Below are positions 13,249 to 16,337 of a stretch of DNA of 16,337 nt, piece by piece; position 1 is the first letter of the stretch, and each line of letters starts with the position of its first letter. Origin of the DNA: Oscillospiraceae bacterium (GTDB lineage: Bacteria > Bacillota > Clostridia > Oscillospirales > JAKOTC01); NCBI GenBank assembly GCA_035353335.1, contig DAOPZJ010000055.1, positions 1 through 16,337 on the forward strand, in the 5' to 3' direction. The translations under genes were made by a program, and so were the position numbers. A model generated the notes under the pieces. That model was not told the origin of the DNA, searched no databases, and saw only the letters and a program-made list of their open reading frames with translations.

Positions 13249-16200
13249 ATGAAACGGTTTTTTGCGGCAGTTCTGGCAATGGGGTTGGCGGTTGCGTGTT
13301 TGTTCGCAGCGCCGCTCGGAGCGGTACCGGTTAAGGATGCGGGAAGCGCGAAGGCAGCTTCGGGCCCTGATCTGAACGGCGGGATCTGGGATGGAAGCAT
13401 TGCCGCGGGATTTGCAAGCGGCACGGGAACGGATGCGGATCCCTATATCATCGCGACTGCGCCTCAGCTGGCGTTTTTGGCGGGCAGCGTCAACGACGGA
13501 ACGACATACAGCCAAAAATATTTCAAACTGATCAGCAACATTGTGTTGAACGATACGTCAAATTGGACGAATTGGAGCACGGCTGCCCCGGCGAACAGCT
13601 GGTCGGCGATCGGCTTTAATTACGAACACTCTTTCCAGGGTAATTTTAACGGGGACGGGCATACGATCAGCGGAATTTATATCAACAAAACGGAGAATTA
13701 TCAAGGTCTGTTCGGGTATTTCAGCGCCGGCGCAAGCGTGTCAAATCTCGGCGTCATCAGCAGTTTCATCAAAGGAAATGCGTATACAGGCGGTATCGCG
13801 GGATATGCCAATGCCATTGAAAACTGCTGGAACACAGGGTCGGTCGCCGGGGACGCGTATACCGGCGGAGTGGCGGGATACGTTGATTCGTGCCCCGTCA
13901 GCAGCTGTTATAATACGGGAAAAGTCACCGGATCTGAAAATGTGGGAGGAGTGGCGGGATGGCTTGAGTACAGCGATGCCGACAATTGCTACAACACGGG
14001 AGAAGTTACCGGGACAGATAAATATGTCGGCGGTATCGCCGGATCCGCGAAAGGCAGCGTAATGACCGATTGTCACAACGAAGGAAAAATCAGCGGAGTT
14101 TCTCATATCGGGGGCATGGCCGGAAAAACCGACGGCGGCCTTATTAAAAATTGTTACAATGCGGGGCTGATTATCGCATCCGACCTTTATGCGGGCGGCA
14201 TTGCGGGGCATTTATACAACCTCGGTTTTGCCGTCGGCTGTTATAACAAAGGGCAAATCGGCGGAGCCGGCTGTGTCGGCGGTATAGCGGGTTATGTGCA
14301 GGTCAGCACCGTTGAAAATTGTTATAACACGGCGACCGTCGGCGGCAACTCCAAAGTCGGCGGCGCTGCGGGTTATTCCGAAGACGGAACGATCCGCAAG
14401 TGTTATAACGACGGATTGATCATCGGGAGCAGCGAAACCGGCGGCGCTGCGGGAAATCTTTTAAGAGGGAAAATTGTCAGCTGTTACTATTTGTCGGGCA
14501 CGGCTTCCGGCGGAATCAACGGGGCGGACGTTTCGGGTCAGGCAGCGGTTCTGACCGATGCGCAGATGAAGGTTCAGGAAAACTTTGTCGGCTGGGATTT
14601 TGAATATGACTGGTTTATCGACGCGCGGTATCAATATGCTGACGGAACTTCCGGCGGATATCCTCAGCTGCAGGCGTTCGGCAATTTTTCAACAATTTCA
14701 TCCAGCGCGGTATGGACCGGCTCAACGGATACCGTTTGGTCGGGCAGCGGCACCGAAGCCGATCCCTTTTTGATCACTTCCGCCGAGGAATTGGCGGGAC
14801 TGGCCGAAACCACAAACGGCGGAACGGATTACAGCGGGGAATTTTTCAAACTCACAACGGATATCACGCTCAACCAATATGAGGCGTTTCTATACTGGCA
14901 GCATACGGCAGCGGAGTGGACGCCCATCGGGATTGGGAATTATTTTTACGGTTCTTTTGACGGTGACGGACATCAGGTCAGCGGAATCTATATCGATAAC
15001 GTGCTTCAATTTGAAGGTCTGTTCGGATATATAGTTGAGGGAAGCGTGAAAAACCTGCAAGTGACCGATAGTTACATCAAAGGTTATAAAAATGTCGGCG
15101 GCGTTGCGGGAGAAATCAGTTACAGCACCGTCAGCAGCTGCGGCAACACGGGAGCGGTCAGCGGTATCGAAGAAGTCGGAGGCGTACTGGGCTACACGGA
15201 TTGGGACAGCACCGTCAGCGGGTGTTTTAATACGGGCGCTGTTTCCGGAAGCAACTATGTCGGCGGTGTGGTCGGCAACAGCAACGGCATCTTCAGCGAT
15301 GGTTATAACACGGGAGCGGTCAGCGGTATGGATTACGTCGGCGGCGTTTCCGGCTATAACGGCAACGAAGCCACTGCTTGTTATAATACGGGAACGGTCA
15401 GCGGATATACTTACGTCGGAGGTCTGTTCGGTTTGAATTACGGGGATCTCAGCTTCGGTTATAATACGGGAGCGGTTCACGGCGATTCCTATGTCGGCGG
15501 CCTGGCGGGATTTAATACTTATTATATTTATGATTGTTATAATGCGGGGCCGGTCACCGGAACCGTCGAATATACCGGCGGTGTGGCAGGGGAAAATACC
15601 AGCGAAATCAGCGATTGCTATAACATTGGGTCCGTTGAAGGCGTCAACGGTACCGGCGGTGTGACGGGCTATAATTATTACAGAATCATCAATTGCTACA
15701 ACACAGGCGCGGTCAGCGGGACAGATAATACCGGCGGTGTGGCGGGCGATATGGATGCCGCATCCACGATCTCAAGCTGCTATTATCTCACGGGAAAAGC
15801 GACAGGCGGTATCAAGGGAACCGATACTGCCGGCAAAGCGGAAGCGCTGACCGATGCGCAGATGAAACTGCAATCGAGTTTCGTCGGCTGGGATTTTACA
15901 ACAACATGGGAATTCGGCGGAAGCGGCGCTCATTATAATTACCCGACGCTGAAAGACGTGGCGCAGATCAGTCTGGACCCGGTCACCGGCGTGACGATTT
16001 CGGATGAAAGCGCAACCCTGAACATCAACGGAACCAAACAGCTGACGGCGACGGTCGCCCCGGAGAGCGCGTTTAACAAAAACGTGACCTGGAGCAGTTC
16101 GGACAGTACGGTTGCGTCTGTTTCATCAAGCGGCTTTGTCACCGCTTTAAAAGCAGGGACTGCGGTGATCACCGTAACGACGTCAGACGGAGGATTCACC

Positions 16201-16337
16201 GACACCTGCGCGGTAATATCGCTGAATCCGGCGGATGAGGCGGTTTATACCTATTCAATCATTGATAATAAAGCCGTCATTACCGGATATACCGGCACCG
16301 CGTCGAGCGTAATTGTTCCGGCGTTCCTGGGCGGTTG
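13249..16337 (+). CDS. large exported GLUG-repeat / BIG2 surface protein, N-terminal 1029 residues
   Basis: The frame opens at ATG 13249 (CGGAGG seven bases upstream) and runs off the window, so the C terminus and any cell-wall anchor are not seen. Residues 1–25 form a signal peptide: KR, a hydrophobic core, then a likely cut after APLGA. Two related modules follow, residues about 45–484 and 487–904. Each begins with a G-T-D/E-A-D-P segment, then a W/PIG–F.G.F.GDGH–SGIYI–GLFGY stretch, then eight GLUG repeats (core GGVAGx…CYNTGxVSG) and a terminal CYYL unit. A BIG2 Ig-like domain covers about 905–991. The last ~38 residues (from NPADEAVYTYSI) look like the start of a BspA-type leucine-rich repeat (LRR_5) region. 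Adhesion, matrix or substrate binding at the cell surface is inferred from architecture only. Confidence 0.88.
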   Translation, partial: MKRFFAAVLAMGLAVACLFAAPLGAVPVKDAGSAKAASGPDLNGGIWDGSIAAGFASGTGTDADPYIIATAPQLAFLAGSVNDGTTYSQKYFKLISNIVLNDTSNWTNWSTAAPANSWSAIGFNYEHSFQGNFNGDGHTISGIYINKTENYQGLFGYFSAGASVSNLGVISSFIKGNAYTGGIAGYANAIENCWNTGSVAGDAYTGGVAGYVDSCPVSSCYNTGKVTGSENVGGVAGWLEYSDADNCYNTGEVTGTDKYVGGIAGSAKGSVMTDCHNEGKISGVSHIGGMAGKTDGGLIKNCYNAGLIIASDLYAGGIAGHLYNLGFAVGCYNKGQIGGAGCVGGIAGYVQVSTVENCYNTATVGGNSKVGGAAGYSEDGTIRKCYNDGLIIGSSETGGAAGNLLRGKIVSCYYLSGTASGGINGADVSGQAAVLTDAQMKVQENFVGWDFEYDWFIDARYQYADGTSGGYPQLQAFGNFSTISSSAVWTGSTDTVWSGSGTEADPFLITSAEELAGLAETTNGGTDYSGEFFKLTTDITLNQYEAFLYWQHTAAEWTPIGIGNYFYGSFDGDGHQVSGIYIDNVLQFEGLFGYIVEGSVKNLQVTDSYIKGYKNVGGVAGEISYSTVSSCGNTGAVSGIEEVGGVLGYTDWDSTVSGCFNTGAVSGSNYVGGVVGNSNGIFSDGYNTGAVSGMDYVGGVSGYNGNEATACYNTGTVSGYTYVGGLFGLNYGDLSFGYNTGAVHGDSYVGGLAGFNTYYIYDCYNAGPVTGTVEYTGGVAGENTSEISDCYNIGSVEGVNGTGGVTGYNYYRIINCYNTGAVSGTDNTGGVAGDMDAASTISSCYYLTGKATGGIKGTDTAGKAEALTDAQMKLQSSFVGWDFTTTWEFGGSGAHYNYPTLKDVAQISLDPVTGVTISDESATLNINGTKQLTATVAPESAFNKNVTWSSSDSTVASVSSSGFVTALKAGTAVITVTTSDGGFTDTCAVISLNPADEAVYTYSIIDNKAVITGYTGTASSVIVPAFLGG
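13765..14484 (+). repeat. GLUG repeat array 1 (eight units plus CYYL cap)
   Basis: Units of about 26–34 residues carry the cores CWNTG, CYNTG, CYNTG, CHNEG, CYNAG, CYNKG, CYNTA and CYNDG, and end in CYYLSGTASG. The units are diverged at DNA level compared with array 2. They match the GLUG motif family of secreted bacterial proteins, expected to stack as a beta-solenoid. Confidence 0.85.
15145..15167 (+). repeat. exact 23-bp direct repeat, copy 1
   Basis: The 23 bases starting AACACGGGAGCGG recur exactly at 15307–15329. The two copies are 162 bases (54 codons) apart, in frame, within GLUG array 2. They encode part of the NTGAVSG core. Confidence 0.9.
15307..15329 (+). repeat. exact 23-bp direct repeat, copy 2
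   Basis: Identical to 15145–15167. Recombination between the copies would remove two GLUG units in frame. Confidence 0.9.

Larger units (their letters stand above)
15070..15780 (+). repeat. GLUG repeat array 2 (eight units plus CYYL cap)
   Basis: The eight cores are CGNTG, CFNTG, GYNTG, CYNTG, GYNTG, CYNAG, CYNIG and CYNTG, ending in CYYLTGKATG. Several units share the same NTGAVSG wording, so this array is more homogeneous than array 1. Two units have lost the core Cys to Gly. Confidence 0.85.

Noticed and set aside
14890..15480. 196-codon minus-strand open frame with regular repeats
   Set aside because: Its repeats only mirror the GLUG repeats on the plus strand; the plus-strand frame has a signal peptide, ribosome site and known domains.

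Overview
The window reads as a chromosomal segment of an anaerobic Bacillota of class Clostridia, probably an Oscillospirales-type gut or rumen bacterium with moderately high G+C. The main support is the gene order remA–gmk–rpoZ–priA–def–fmt, a Bacillus/Clostridium housekeeping order. A divergent biotin carboxyltransferase cluster, a long D-Ala-D-Ala ligase and a GLUG/BIG2 surface protein agree with this. No tRNA, rRNA, CRISPR array, insertion sequence or phage gene is visible.

Left arm (1–4475, all minus strand, read right to left). A near-consensus promoter at 4447–4475 drives an alpha/beta hydrolase, a Mur ligase of the MurF type whose substrate-binding N-terminus is replaced by membrane helices, and a D-Ala-D-Ala ligase. 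Then comes a hairpin/palindrome at 833–847, a second good promoter, thioredoxin, and a CcdA-type membrane thiol transporter cut by the window edge. The theme is cell-wall stem-peptide completion followed by thiol-disulfide exchange.

Centre (4541–13050, all plus strand). A divergent promoter with a 125-nt, possibly structured leader starts a three-gene biotin cluster: a shortened carboxyltransferase, a biotin carrier with an Ala/Pro linker, and a 5S/OadA/PycB-type pyruvate/oxaloacetate carboxyltransferase. This is the subunit set of transcarboxylase (12S, 1.3S, 5S), with no biotin carboxylase and no sodium-pump beta subunit beside it. The strand continues without a visible terminator into remA, gmk, rpoZ, priA, def and fmt. 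These genes serve regulation, GMP phosphorylation, transcription, replication restart and protein N-terminal formylation/deformylation. coaBC, which often sits between rpoZ and priA, is absent. A Rho-independent terminator follows fmt at 13018–13050.

Right arm (13051–16337, plus strand). After an AT-rich regulatory gap, one large exported protein runs off the window. It has a signal peptide, two tandem ~440-residue modules each with eight GLUG repeats plus a terminal CYYL unit, a BIG2 Ig-like domain, and the start of what looks like a BspA-type leucine-rich repeat region.

The most interesting points are the membrane-anchored MurF, the transcarboxylase-like cluster with a degenerate carboxyltransferase, its leader with a possible anti-Shine-Dalgarno pairing, the palindrome before trxA, and the duplicated 8+1 repeat architecture of the surface protein.
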